From FEN-987 sp964598845 (GTDB lineage: Archaea; Thermoproteota; Bathyarchaeia; 40CM-2-53-6): a DNA stretch of 55,690 bases. Of the stretch, positions 34,443-43,358 are shown in pieces. How positions within the stretch are numbered: the stretch's first letter is position 1; each line of letters opens with the position of its first letter. The notes beneath the pieces were generated by a model. The model saw only the letters and a program-made list of their open reading frames with translations. It had not been told where the DNA came from and made no database searches. The stretch spans positions 1-55,690 of the forward strand of contig CAZRDM010000014.1 of NCBI GenBank assembly GCA_964598845.1. The letters run 5' to 3'. Both the position numbers and the translations under genes were made by a program.

Positions 34443-35465
34443 ATGGGTTTCGCGACCTATGTGCTTCGAAGGATCGCCTTACTTGCTGTTGTCCTAATAG
34501 GGGTCGGAACACTTACCTTCGTGCTTGCCTATATGGTCCCTGGAGATCCCGCAAGACTGCAAGCTGGAACCTTTGCAACGCACGAGGAAGTCGCCCAACT
34601 GCGCAGGGAATTGGGCCTCGACAAACCGCTTTATGTTCAGTATCACCTTTACCTTGAGAGACTTTTGAGAGGCGATCTCGGCGTCTCAATCGCGACCCGT
34701 CGCCCGGTCGTACAAGACATAGGCGACTATTTCACAGCCACTCTGGAGTTAACGACCGTTAGCATGATCGTCGCCGTAGTTGTGGGCATACCCCTAGGGG
34801 TCATGAGCGCTCTCAAGAAAGACAAGATAGCCGATCATGTCAGCAGACTGTTTTCCCTGAGCGGAGTCTCGATGCCGAGCTTTTGGCTGGCGATGCTGCT
34901 CCAACTGTTCTTAGCCGCGAACCTGGGATGGTTTCCTCTTGCAGACCGCGTGGACACCAATGTAATCAGGTACCATCCGCTGATTCACATAACAGGTCTC
35001 TATGTGGTTGATAGCATCATCACAGGCAACTGGCCGGTATTGACGAGTACCATTGAGCACATGATCCTACCCGCAATGGTCCTCTCCTATACCTCACTCG
35101 CTGTGATCACCAGAATGGTAAGGGCCAGTATGCTCGAAGTGCTAAGACAAGACTACATCAGGACCGCGACGGCTTATGGTCTGGCCCAAAGGGTTGTTAT
35201 CTACAAGTATGCGCTCAAAAATGCGCTCATACCAGCCGTTACTGTTGCGGGTCTATCATACGGGTACATGTTGGGAGGAACTTTCCTTGTCGAATCAATC
35301 TTCTCATGGCCTGGGCTGGGCAGATATGCAGCCTCGTCGATAATCAACTCTGACTATCCGGCAATTCTCGGCGTTTCGCTCCTAGTAGCTCTTGCGTATC
35401 TGCTTGTAAACTTCATCGTGGACATACTGTATGCACTTCTCGATCCTAGGATAAAGTACCGATAG
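34443..35465 (+). CDS. peptide ABC transporter permease (DppB-like)
   Basis: 340 residues with six helices. VLRRIALLAVVLIGVGTLTFVLAYMVPGDPAR is the typical start (split here as first helix plus VPGDPAR). LGLDKPLYVQYHLYLERLLRGDLGVS follows, then the EAA loop EVLRQDYIRTATAYGLAQRVVIYKYALKNALIPAV. First gene of dppBCDF-like operon 1. Confidence 0.93.
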   Translation: MGFATYVLRRIALLAVVLIGVGTLTFVLAYMVPGDPARLQAGTFATHEEVAQLRRELGLDKPLYVQYHLYLERLLRGDLGVSIATRRPVVQDIGDYFTATLELTTVSMIVAVVVGIPLGVMSALKKDKIADHVSRLFSLSGVSMPSFWLAMLLQLFLAANLGWFPLADRVDTNVIRYHPLIHITGLYVVDSIITGNWPVLTSTIEHMILPAMVLSYTSLAVITRMVRASMLEVLRQDYIRTATAYGLAQRVVIYKYALKNALIPAVTVAGLSYGYMLGGTFLVESIFSWPGLGRYAASSIINSDYPAILGVSLLVALAYLLVNFIVDILYALLDPRIKYR

Positions 35466-35482
35466 TGGGGTAGCATCGTAAG

Positions 35483-36373
35483 ATGACAGAACCTAGGAGT
35501 TTCATTCACATTCACGAGTCCGAGTTGAGAGAACTCAGGTATACGTTCTACCTAGTGCGCAAGAGCCCCCTCACCTTGGTGGGACTGATTCTGCTGGTAT
35601 TCTCCTTGTTTTTCGCGATCACTGCTCCATATGTCGCGCCCTATCCGACCGATATAGAATTTGGAGTACACCTGGAGCGAAGATTAGAAGCCCCCAGTCT
35701 TACGCATCCTTTCGGAACAGACGATCTGGGACGCGACATTCTCAGCCGAGTACTTTACGGGTTCAGAATTTCGCTCACAGTAGGCCTTGTGGTTGTAGCG
35801 ATAGCAGCCACGATCGGTGTCTTCCTTGGTGCGATGGCAGGTTACGCTGGTGGGGTAGTCGACGAAGCGATCATGAGAATCACAGACATCTTCCTATCAG
35901 TACCTTCACTCGTTCTGGCCTTGGCGATCGCTGCCTCTCTCGGGCCAAGCCTCACCAATGCTATGATAGCGATATCGCTAGTCTGGTGGCCTTGGTATGC
36001 TCGCTTGGTTCGAGGGCAAACGCTCTCGCTAAGGGAACTGGATTTCGTAGAGGCAGCGCGCTCGATCGGAGTCAGCACGTACAAGATTCTGTTGAGGCAT
36101 ATAATACCGAACTGTATTGCTCCAATCATCGTTCAAGGTTCGCTAGATGTTGGCTACGCAATACTCACTGCTGCAAGTCTCGGATTCTTGGGCGTCGGTG
36201 CACAGCCTCCGGCCGCCGAATGGGGTCTCATGGTCAGCTATGGAAGACTGTTCTTCCCCAGCTGGTGGTGGGTTGCGACCTTTCCGGGACTGGCGATATT
36301 CATTGGTGTTCTAGGCTTCAATCTGCTCGGCGACGGTCTACGTGATATCCTTGACCCCAGGCTGAGGAGATAA
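35483..36373 (+). CDS. peptide ABC transporter permease (DppC-like)
   Basis: 296 residues. SPLTLVGLILLVFSLFFAIT helix, THPFGTDDLGRDILSRVLYG loop typical of DppC/OppC, GVFLGAMAGYAGGVVDEAIM, and EAA loop LDFVEAARSIGVSTYKILLRHIIPN. Partner of DppB, 17 nt downstream. Confidence 0.93.
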   Translation: MTEPRSFIHIHESELRELRYTFYLVRKSPLTLVGLILLVFSLFFAITAPYVAPYPTDIEFGVHLERRLEAPSLTHPFGTDDLGRDILSRVLYGFRISLTVGLVVVAIAATIGVFLGAMAGYAGGVVDEAIMRITDIFLSVPSLVLALAIAASLGPSLTNAMIAISLVWWPWYARLVRGQTLSLRELDFVEAARSIGVSTYKILLRHIIPNCIAPIIVQGSLDVGYAILTAASLGFLGVGAQPPAAEWGLMVSYGRLFFPSWWWVATFPGLAIFIGVLGFNLLGDGLRDILDPRLRR

Positions 36374-36376
36374 GTC

Positions 36377-37366
36377 TTGGAGAACATTCTCGACATAGAA
36401 GATCTACATGTTCATTTTCATACTTACGAAGGGACTGTACACGCTTTGGGAGGGGTAAACCTCGGTCTCCGCCGCCGAGAAATGCTGGGTCTTGTGGGCG
36501 AGACGGGATGCGGCAAATCCGTATGCGCTTTGTCTGTGTTGAGATGCATCCCAGAGCCTGGTAGGATAGCCCGCGGAAGGATTAGCCTCGACGGTGAGAA
36601 TTTGCTTGAGAAGACGGAGGAGGAGATGAGAGCCGTAAGGGGAAGCAAGGTCTCTATGATCTTTCAAGATCCAACGAGCTCTCTCAATCCGGTGCTCACG
36701 GTTGGCGAACAGCTTCTCGACGTTATTACGACGCATCAACCGTTGAGCGCGAAGGAAGCGCGCGAGAACGCCGTCGAGATCCTAAGGACCGTGATGCTTC
36801 CCGATCCAGAGCCCGCGTTAAAGAAGTATCCACACCAGCTCAGCAGAGGCATGAGACAAAGAGTGATGATAGCGATGGCGCTTTCCTGCAAGCCATCCGT
36901 TCTAATAGCAGACGAGCCCACTACGGCGCTTGATGTTACGGTTCAAGCGCAGATATTGCACCTTATCAAGGATCTGCAAGCGAAAACAGAAACGTCCATC
37001 CTCCTTATCACACATGATGTTGGTGTAGTCGCGGAGACCTGTGATCGAGTTGCCGTCATGTATGCAGGGAAGATCGTTGAAATAGGCGATGTCATCTCCG
37101 TCCTCGAGAGGCCAAAGCATCCTTACACAGTCGGGCTTCTGGACTCTATCCCGAAAGTTCAGAAAGAGAAGCCTCCGCTCGGTCTGATCAAGGGGACGTT
37201 GCCAAATCTGATCGACCCTCCATCGGGCTGCAGATTTCACCCAAGATGCGCACAGGTCATGGATGTTTGCAGAGCGAAGGAACCCGAATTGGTGGAAGTG
37301 GGACGAGGCCATTGCACGGCGTGTTTCCTGTACTCACACCGCAATAGTAGTGTCAAGAATCCATGA
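36377..37366 (+). CDS. peptide ABC transporter ATPase (DppD-like)
   Basis: 329 residues. Walker A VGETGCGKSVCALSV, Q-loop SMIFQDPTSSLNPVL, signature LSRGMRQRVMIAMAL, Walker B VLIADEPTTALDV, H-loop LLITHDVGVVAE, and the C-terminal oligopeptide domain PPSGCRFHPRCAQVMDVC with its cysteine cluster. TTG start 3 nt after dppC. Confidence 0.93.
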   Translation: MENILDIEDLHVHFHTYEGTVHALGGVNLGLRRREMLGLVGETGCGKSVCALSVLRCIPEPGRIARGRISLDGENLLEKTEEEMRAVRGSKVSMIFQDPTSSLNPVLTVGEQLLDVITTHQPLSAKEARENAVEILRTVMLPDPEPALKKYPHQLSRGMRQRVMIAMALSCKPSVLIADEPTTALDVTVQAQILHLIKDLQAKTETSILLITHDVGVVAETCDRVAVMYAGKIVEIGDVISVLERPKHPYTVGLLDSIPKVQKEKPPLGLIKGTLPNLIDPPSGCRFHPRCAQVMDVCRAKEPELVEVGRGHCTACFLYSHRNSSVKNP

Positions 37367-38322
37367 CAGGACTCTTGGATGTCAAAGGACTCCGCAAGTA
37401 CTTCGTTTACGGATCGCTCTTAGGCAAAACAATACTAAGAGCGGTTGACGGAGTTGACTTTTCCATTGAGAAAGGGAAGACCGTGGGACTGGTGGGCGAG
37501 TCGGGATGCGGGAAGACGACAGTAGCAAGAACCATCTTGGGACTCACTGAGCCAACTGCGGGAGAAGTTGTCTTCGATGGGCGTGACCTCTTCTCCCTAG
37601 AAAAACAAGAGATGATGAAGTTGAGGAGTGAGATGCAAATGGTCTTCCAAGATCCATACACGTCACTCAATCCCAGATTAACTGTGGAGAAGATAGTCTC
37701 AGAACCCATAACTACCCACACAAAACTCAGAGGACACCAACTGCGCAATCGAGTTCAGCATCTCTTGGAGGCTGTCGGGCTCCAAGGTGATCATTCAAGA
37801 AGGTATCCGCATGAGTTCTCGGGGGGTCAAAGACAGAGAATAGCTATTGCTAGGGCTCTCGCGCTGAACCCAAAGTTCCTCATCCTCGACGAGCCCACAT
37901 CATCACTGGACGTTTCCGTTCAAGCTCAGATCTTGAATCTTCTTCGAGAACTTCAGAAGACATACGATCTCACATACCTATTCATCTCGCATAATCTCAA
38001 TGTTGTACATTACATGAGTGAAAGAATCTGCGTAATGTACCTAGGGAAGATCGTCGAGGAAGGCCCTACTAACGATGTCTTCGAAGACCCGAAGCATCCC
38101 TACACGCAAGCTCTCATCGCAGCCATTCCCATCGCCAAACCCCGACATGCCAAAATGGATGTTGTGATATCAGGAGATGTCCCAAGCCCTGCCAATCCTC
38201 CAAGCGGATGCAGATTTCGCACCCGCTGTTCTCTAGCGGTTGAACTTTGCAGCGAGAAAGAGCCCGCACTTAGAAAGATCGAATTCGACAGATTGGTGGC
38301 CTGCCATTTCGTTGAAAGTTAA
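37363..38322 (+). CDS. peptide ABC transporter ATPase (DppF/OppF-like)
   Basis: 319 residues. Walker A VGESGCGKTTVARTI, QMVFQDPYTSLNPRL, signature FSGGQRQRIAIARAL, FLILDEPTSSLDV, YLFISHNLNVVHYMSE and C-terminal PPSGCRFRTRCSLAVELC. ATG overlaps the dppD stop by 4 nt. Confidence 0.93.
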   Translation: MTGLLDVKGLRKYFVYGSLLGKTILRAVDGVDFSIEKGKTVGLVGESGCGKTTVARTILGLTEPTAGEVVFDGRDLFSLEKQEMMKLRSEMQMVFQDPYTSLNPRLTVEKIVSEPITTHTKLRGHQLRNRVQHLLEAVGLQGDHSRRYPHEFSGGQRQRIAIARALALNPKFLILDEPTSSLDVSVQAQILNLLRELQKTYDLTYLFISHNLNVVHYMSERICVMYLGKIVEEGPTNDVFEDPKHPYTQALIAAIPIAKPRHAKMDVVISGDVPSPANPPSGCRFRTRCSLAVELCSEKEPALRKIEFDRLVACHFVES

Positions 38323-38388
38323 TCCCCTCAGCTTGATGTATCTCACAGTAATGTTGTTACAGGAGTGTGGTTCGCTGGGGAGAGAGAT

Positions 38389-39096
38389 ATGATCGGATGG
38401 CGGGCGAAGTTGGGTGTGCTAGTTCCGTCAGGGAACACAACTATGGAGCCTGAACTCTACAGAATTGCACCCCGAGGAGTATCGCTTCATTTTGCAAGAT
38501 TAAAACTCGCAGCGGACACACGAGAGGAAATTGAGAGAATGTCGGATGACTTGGAAGAACAAGCGAAGCGTCTGGCTGATGGCAATGTCAACGTGATCTG
38601 TTTCGGTTGCACTGGTGGAAGTCTGTTCGGAGGAGTCGGTTACGACAAGAAGATCATAAAGCGTATAGAAGATGTTACCGGAAGAACCGCCACAACTACA
38701 TCAACAGCTGTCATTGAAGCTCTGAAGAGGCTAAACGCAAAGAACCTTGCCGTTGCGTCCCCATATCCTGAATGGCTGAATAGGAGGTTGAGAGACTTTC
38801 TCGAAGGGCAGGATTTTCATGTGGTCACACTGAAGGGACTCGGTTTAGAGACGGGCATGGAAGATGTCTCTCCCGAAGAGATACTTCGATTGGCAAAGGA
38901 AGTTGCCATACACGAGGCCGACGCCGTCTTCATCAGTTGCACCGACTTCCGTGCCTTAGAGATAGTTGATAGACTCGAACAGGATCTCGGCAAACCAGTT
39001 GTTTCAAGCAATCAGGCGACGTTATGGATGCTCCTCAGGCTCGCGCATCTACCAGATACGTTACATGGCTATGGAGAACTCCTTCGGATCAAGTGA
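38389..39096 (+). CDS. maleate isomerase / arylmalonate decarboxylase-family protein
   Basis: 235 residues from ATG 38389. Start WRAKLGVLVPSGNTTMEPEL is typical of the family. Two catalytic cysteines are in place: Cys74 in ICFGCTGGSLFGG and Cys184 in FISCTDFRALEI. Such enzymes form a covalent Cys adduct with maleate or decarboxylate malonates; a double-Cys pattern fits the isomerase (racemase-like) mode rather than the single-Cys decarboxylase. Lies 66 nt after dppF, so it may share the transcript. An upstream in-frame TTG (38365) is less likely as start. Confidence 0.82.
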   Translation: MIGWRAKLGVLVPSGNTTMEPELYRIAPRGVSLHFARLKLAADTREEIERMSDDLEEQAKRLADGNVNVICFGCTGGSLFGGVGYDKKIIKRIEDVTGRTATTTSTAVIEALKRLNAKNLAVASPYPEWLNRRLRDFLEGQDFHVVTLKGLGLETGMEDVSPEEILRLAKEVAIHEADAVFISCTDFRALEIVDRLEQDLGKPVVSSNQATLWMLLRLAHLPDTLHGYGELLRIK

Positions 39097-39603
39097 TAAC
39101 GTCAACGCCAGATTCGCTGTTTTCCGACGGAAAAGTGTTCAGGGTTTCTTTCGGTACAACGCCATCTTTGAATGCTTGCTTCGCTCGCTCCTTCAGGATC
39201 AGGTAGGCGTGCTCCGCATTATGGCGATGGAAAACCATCGAGATCGGCATGGCCACATTCCCCAACTTGATTGAGGTAAGTGAATCTGAAGCGTTTTTCA
39301 TTCTCATGCACGGTGAAGCATTTGAGCAGGTAGAATATTCACCTCGCTTGAATCGTCGTTTCCTTCAATTGAAATGCATACGCCGGAGGTTGTGTCCTCA
39401 TGATGCGAGCATGTTTCAGATTTTTGGTTCTGGTTCTTCCGCGTGCCGACAAGAATTGCCCATAGTATCGTTGAGATATTGGCAGGCAGTGATGGACGCG
39501 AGGAAAGTTGCGGTTAGCTCTCGAGTGCATGCCTCAGGAAAATTGCTCTGGATTGTTTTTGTTACTCAAATCATTCGACAAAGAACGTGCGCAGTTCCTA
39601 AGT
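39097..39603. other. no clear gene; possible decayed coding remnant
   Basis: A 72-residue minus frame (39089-39307) with AYLILKERAKQAFKDGVVP looks somewhat protein-like and overlaps the end of the isomerase gene, but I cannot assign it. A 124-residue plus frame (39249-39623) looks non-coding. Nothing else recognised. Confidence 0.3.
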
Positions 39604-39612
39604 CATATAAAC
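39604..39612 (+). promoter_or_regulatory. TATA box for the first MttB-like gene
   Basis: CATATAAAC lies about 34 nt upstream of the TTG at 39642, with GAGGAG 10 nt before the start as a possible ribosome site. Confidence 0.45.
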
Positions 39613-39641
39613 GAACTATCTGATTAGAGGAGCGAGCAGAG

Positions 39642-41093
39642 TTGGAGTTCGTTCTTGGGGCGATGCCGAGGGAGGAGCTGGAAGCTATTCACTCAACTTC
39701 GCTGGACGTTCTGTCTGATGTGGGCGTGAGATTCCCCGATGAGGAGGCACTTGATGCTCTCGACTCTCTCGGAGCCAAAGTTGATCGGAAAACGAAGGTC
39801 GCGTACATCTCGGAGGGAGTTCTGAAAGAAGCTTTGAGACGTGTGCCGAAGAGCGTGACTCTCTGCGCTAGGGAGCCTGCCCGTGATGTTGAGCTGAGGA
39901 AAGGAAGGGTTCACTTTTGTCCCTCTGGCTGTGGGGCCTACGTATACGATTTGGACACGGGCCAGAGAAGAACAGCAACGAAAGATGACGCGAAGAGATT
40001 CGCCTTGGTCGCTGACGCCCTGCCAAACTTTCACATGGTTCAGGTGGAGATTATGCCCTGCGACGTACCAGAGCAGCTCGCTGATCTTTACAGGTTTCAT
40101 GCAGGCTTGATGAACACCTCAAAGCATGTAAGCAACGTGATAGCGCCCGGAGCGACAGCTGAAACAGCACGTCTCGTAATCGAGATGGCAGCCTCAGTTG
40201 CTGGCGGGAAGGATGAGCTGAAGAAGAGACCTATTATTTCGGTGCATCAGGAACCCATTAGCCCACTTCAGTACGACGAGAATGGACTCAAGGTTTTGAT
40301 TGAATACGCAAAAGGCTTCATACCGATATCGCTATACAGCCTGAGCATGGGCGGAGCAACCGCACCAGTAACGGTTGCAGGACAACTCGTCGTTATCAAT
40401 GCGGAGATACTCGCCGGGATCGCTATGGTTCAGGCCATAAACCCAGGCTGCCCAGTCCTTTATGGTGCGTCAGCATCTGTTATGGACCTCAAGACCGGTG
40501 CCCTCGCAATGGGCGCTCCCGAGAGAGCCGTAATAATGGTCGGCGTAATCAACCTCGCCAGACACTACGACCTACCCAGTATGCCAGCGGCTCTGAATAC
40601 TGAGGCGAGCATGCCTGGCTCACAGGCTACTTTCGAGAAGGTCACGTCCACGTTGCCGCTTGTCTTGGCGGGTGCGGATGTGATATTCGGTGGAGGAACA
40701 TTCGACTCAGCAAACACCTACAGCCTCGAGCAGTTGGCGATAGATGATGAATTGTGCGGAGCGATGCTCAGGGTTGCGAGAGGTTTTGGAGTGACTGAGG
40801 AAGAGTTGGCCGAGGAAACGATAAGGAAAGTTGGCATCGGTGGACATTTCCTAGCCGAAAAGCATACTTTGAAACATGTCATGACGGAGAGATGGTTCCC
40901 AACCCTATACAGTCGGATAAAGAGAACAGAACCAGCATGGAGCCTAGACGCCATAGGTCAACATGACTTAGCGGCTACCGCAAAAGACAGAGCGAAGAAA
41001 ATACTTGAAAGCCACAAACCAAAGCCCCTGAATATTGAAACGCAGAAAGCGATTGACAACTTGATCACGAGGGCCGAGAAGCGAATGAGCTAA
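39642..41093 (+). CDS. MttB-like (COG5598) non-pyrrolysine methyltransferase, paralogue 1
   Basis: 483 residues, the usual length. N-terminal helix REELEAIHSTSLDVLSDVGV, a short beta section with VTLCAREPARDVEL, then TIM-barrel segments SLSMGGATAPVTVAGQLVV and ADVIFGGGTFDSANTYSLEQ. It ends with VGIGGHFLAEKHTLKHVM and RAKKILESHKPKPL. No in-frame amber codon, so it belongs with glycine-betaine-type relatives (MtgB, MtpB, MtcB) that move a methyl group from a quaternary amine to a corrinoid protein. The substrate cannot be told. No corrinoid protein gene is nearby. TTG start. Confidence 0.88.
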   Translation: MEFVLGAMPREELEAIHSTSLDVLSDVGVRFPDEEALDALDSLGAKVDRKTKVAYISEGVLKEALRRVPKSVTLCAREPARDVELRKGRVHFCPSGCGAYVYDLDTGQRRTATKDDAKRFALVADALPNFHMVQVEIMPCDVPEQLADLYRFHAGLMNTSKHVSNVIAPGATAETARLVIEMAASVAGGKDELKKRPIISVHQEPISPLQYDENGLKVLIEYAKGFIPISLYSLSMGGATAPVTVAGQLVVINAEILAGIAMVQAINPGCPVLYGASASVMDLKTGALAMGAPERAVIMVGVINLARHYDLPSMPAALNTEASMPGSQATFEKVTSTLPLVLAGADVIFGGGTFDSANTYSLEQLAIDDELCGAMLRVARGFGVTEEELAEETIRKVGIGGHFLAEKHTLKHVMTERWFPTLYSRIKRTEPAWSLDAIGQHDLAATAKDRAKKILESHKPKPLNIETQKAIDNLITRAEKRMS

Positions 41094-41470
41094 AGGCTCG
41101 CAGGATGTCTGCATATTCGCGGAAGGCTAGGTGGATCGTTTACCCATCGGAACAGGCGTAAGCGGGTGACTCGGCCTGGAATTTTCGCTGAGGTGACTGA
41201 AAGAAGCTGAACCATTCGTCGTTGAAAGCATACTTGGAAAACGTTTCATCGATAAGAACAGGCTGAACGATCCATCGCGAAGCTGTTGTCCCACACGCGT
41301 AACGGTCGATATTCTGCCCGATGCAAGCCGGTTAATACTAGGGCAGAGTAGAGGGAAATCGTCAGAGGAGAAACTAACCGCTACATCGCGCGGCCAAGAA
41401 ATTCGCGATCTTGTGGTGAACTATGTGAGATGTGACATGTCGGCTGTAGCTCGCTAGAAACCGCTTGGCC
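41094..41470. other. intergenic, nothing recognised
   Basis: Between two convergent MttB-like genes. No convincing frame, hairpin or RNA gene noted. Confidence 0.4.
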
Positions 41471-42940
41471 TTAGATTTTCTTTACCTGTTCTTCTTCCGC
41501 TTCCTTAACTATCTCCGATATTTTTCTCTGCACGTCCTTTGGGAGCGGCTCGGGATAATGTTCCTTCAGAATTTTCTTGGCTTTCTCTTTCGCCAACTCA
41601 TGTGTCGCTTTGCGCCCGGCTTTCATCCAAGTTGTCTCAGGCCATCTATCGAAGATGGTGGGTATGTGGAGCTCATCTCTTATATGCTTCAATGTGTGCT
41701 TATGACCCAAGAAGTTCCCACCAGGTCCTACATCGCTTATTACGTCAACGGCTAGCGTCTCATCGCTTACTTCCGTGCCTCGCACTATTCGAAAGATGTT
41801 TCCAAGGATCTCATTGCAAATGACTGCCATCTCCAAGGAGCCGGCGCTTCCGCTCGAGAGGTACCCACAGTCATGCATCAAATTTACTCCCGCGAGCGCG
41901 TTCATCAGGGCCATCATCATAGCCTCGGCACCGGCTTGAGCGTCCGGAAGCTTTGAATCGGATGGCGAAGCGAAGCCGTAACAGGGCAGACCATAGAACT
42001 CCGCCATTTGCGCATTCAGAACAGAGGTAGTGAACGCGAATTCAGGAGCACCGTAAGAGGTTCTTCCCGTCAGCGGATCCATCACTGCGGACCAACAAGC
42101 GTATATGAACGGCGTTCCGGGGTTCACCATCTGACATAACGTCAGTGCTGCCAGATTCTCCGCATTCCCAACAAGATATGTGCCAACGACGGTCCCCGGC
42201 CCGGTCGCGCCGACCAACGGAGCTGGACCCTCCGTTATTGGGATGCCTGCCTCGGCAAATTCAATCATGTTCTCGTTCGCGGCTCCTATGCAGAGTGGTG
42301 AAGTTGTCTCGCTGTATAGGCACATTATGGGTCTTCTCTGAAGCTCCTTCATGCCTCCAACGATTGCAACCGCCATCTCCAGCACCTTCTTTGCAGAATA
42401 GGCGCTTGGAGCCGAGTAGACGATTGGTTTCACAGTGTTGTTGAATAAGGCCTCCCATTCATGCTCATATTCAACTTGAAGTGGTACGTCGAATGCTCCG
42501 GCTATGGCCATGATGAAGGAAAGATGTTCCAGTGCGTCACCAAGTCTGGTTGCGTCCGCGAAATCCTTCTTCGTGGGTCTCCTAAACTCAGCCGTTTCAA
42601 GATCTCTGATGAAAGGTGTAGGAGTTCCGCCCAACCCGAAATAGATTCGCCTACCCTCTAACAGAATATCGTACTTGGGGTTTCTACCGCATAGGAGAAT
42701 CTGTCTCGGCGCTTTTCGTATAGACTCCTCAACGAGGTGCTGAGGAATTCTTACTCTCTCAGTCTTGATGTCTGCTTCTGCCCCAGCTTTCTCGAATATC
42801 TGCAGAATCGGCTTTGACGGGACGTGCAAGCCGACTTTCTCTAGCACCTCAAGCGTTGCTGCGTGAATGTCTTCGAGCTGCCCCCTAGAAAAGAAGCGTA
42901 GTTGACCGCCTCTCAAGCCCCTCTTGACCATGCGCTTCAT
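41471..42940 (-). CDS. MttB-like (COG5598) non-pyrrolysine methyltransferase, paralogue 2
   Basis: 489 residues. RGQLEDIHAATLEVLEKVGL, RQILLCGRNPKYDILLEGR, PLVGATGPGTVVGTYLVGNA, DAQAGAEAMMMALMNALAGV, VGPGGNFLGHKHTLKHIRDE and AKKILKEHYPEPLPKDV. Same domain order as its neighbours but well diverged (for example MVNPGTPFIYACWSAVMDPLT), suggesting a different methyl donor. No internal stop. Convergent with paralogue 1. Confidence 0.88.
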   Translation of the reverse strand: MKRMVKRGLRGGQLRFFSRGQLEDIHAATLEVLEKVGLHVPSKPILQIFEKAGAEADIKTERVRIPQHLVEESIRKAPRQILLCGRNPKYDILLEGRRIYFGLGGTPTPFIRDLETAEFRRPTKKDFADATRLGDALEHLSFIMAIAGAFDVPLQVEYEHEWEALFNNTVKPIVYSAPSAYSAKKVLEMAVAIVGGMKELQRRPIMCLYSETTSPLCIGAANENMIEFAEAGIPITEGPAPLVGATGPGTVVGTYLVGNAENLAALTLCQMVNPGTPFIYACWSAVMDPLTGRTSYGAPEFAFTTSVLNAQMAEFYGLPCYGFASPSDSKLPDAQAGAEAMMMALMNALAGVNLMHDCGYLSSGSAGSLEMAVICNEILGNIFRIVRGTEVSDETLAVDVISDVGPGGNFLGHKHTLKHIRDELHIPTIFDRWPETTWMKAGRKATHELAKEKAKKILKEHYPEPLPKDVQRKISEIVKEAEEEQVKKI

Positions 42941-43328
42941 CTATCCCTTTGTTGCGACGAGTTTCCTGTCTGAATCAGGACTCATTACGGAGTCAACTAA
43001 GACCTCTCGTTTACGCAAACCGTCTCACGAAAATGGGATGTACCTGAGCAAAGTCTTAAGCGTTCCCGGAGCCACCGCTTTAGGAAACCTTCGCATGGAT
43101 TGCGATAACTTCGCTGCAGCAAGCTTCGTGTTATAGGATCTAGATCTAGGTGGCTCTTTGCTCGTCGTGGTGATGACAACCGTGTTCTTAGATTCCAGCA
43201 TCATCTTCCTGTTGAACACATCGCTTGCGTTCATTCCAGAGACGTTCGTTAACGGGTTGTGGCTGATTCTTACAACTTTGCTCAACGAAAATATGCTGCG
43301 ATAGGAGGCAGGACGGAGCGGTCCAATT
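42941..43328. other. intergenic, nothing recognised
   Basis: Divergent promoter region between two MttB-like genes. A 116-residue minus frame overlaps the next gene's start and lacks motifs; I treat it as chance. Confidence 0.4.
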
Positions 43329-43338
43329 TCTAATAAGC
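43329..43338 (+). promoter_or_regulatory. TATA-like box for the third MttB-like gene
   Basis: TCTAATAAGC centred about 25 nt before ATG 43359, which would make this a leaderless start and favours 43359 over the upstream ATG at 43344. Confidence 0.4.
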
Positions 43339-43358
43339 CCCATATGGTCAGATCAGTC

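Noticed and set aside
36830..36880. degenerate ABC signature (LSRGM) in the first DppD-like ATPase
   Set aside because: The third signature position varies naturally; the essential Ser and following Gly are kept, so I do not consider it inactive.
39249..39623. 124-residue plus-strand open frame before the first MttB-like gene
   Set aside because: Composition is erratic, no motif, and it overlaps the promoter of the following gene; a 72-residue minus frame overlaps it and looks no worse.
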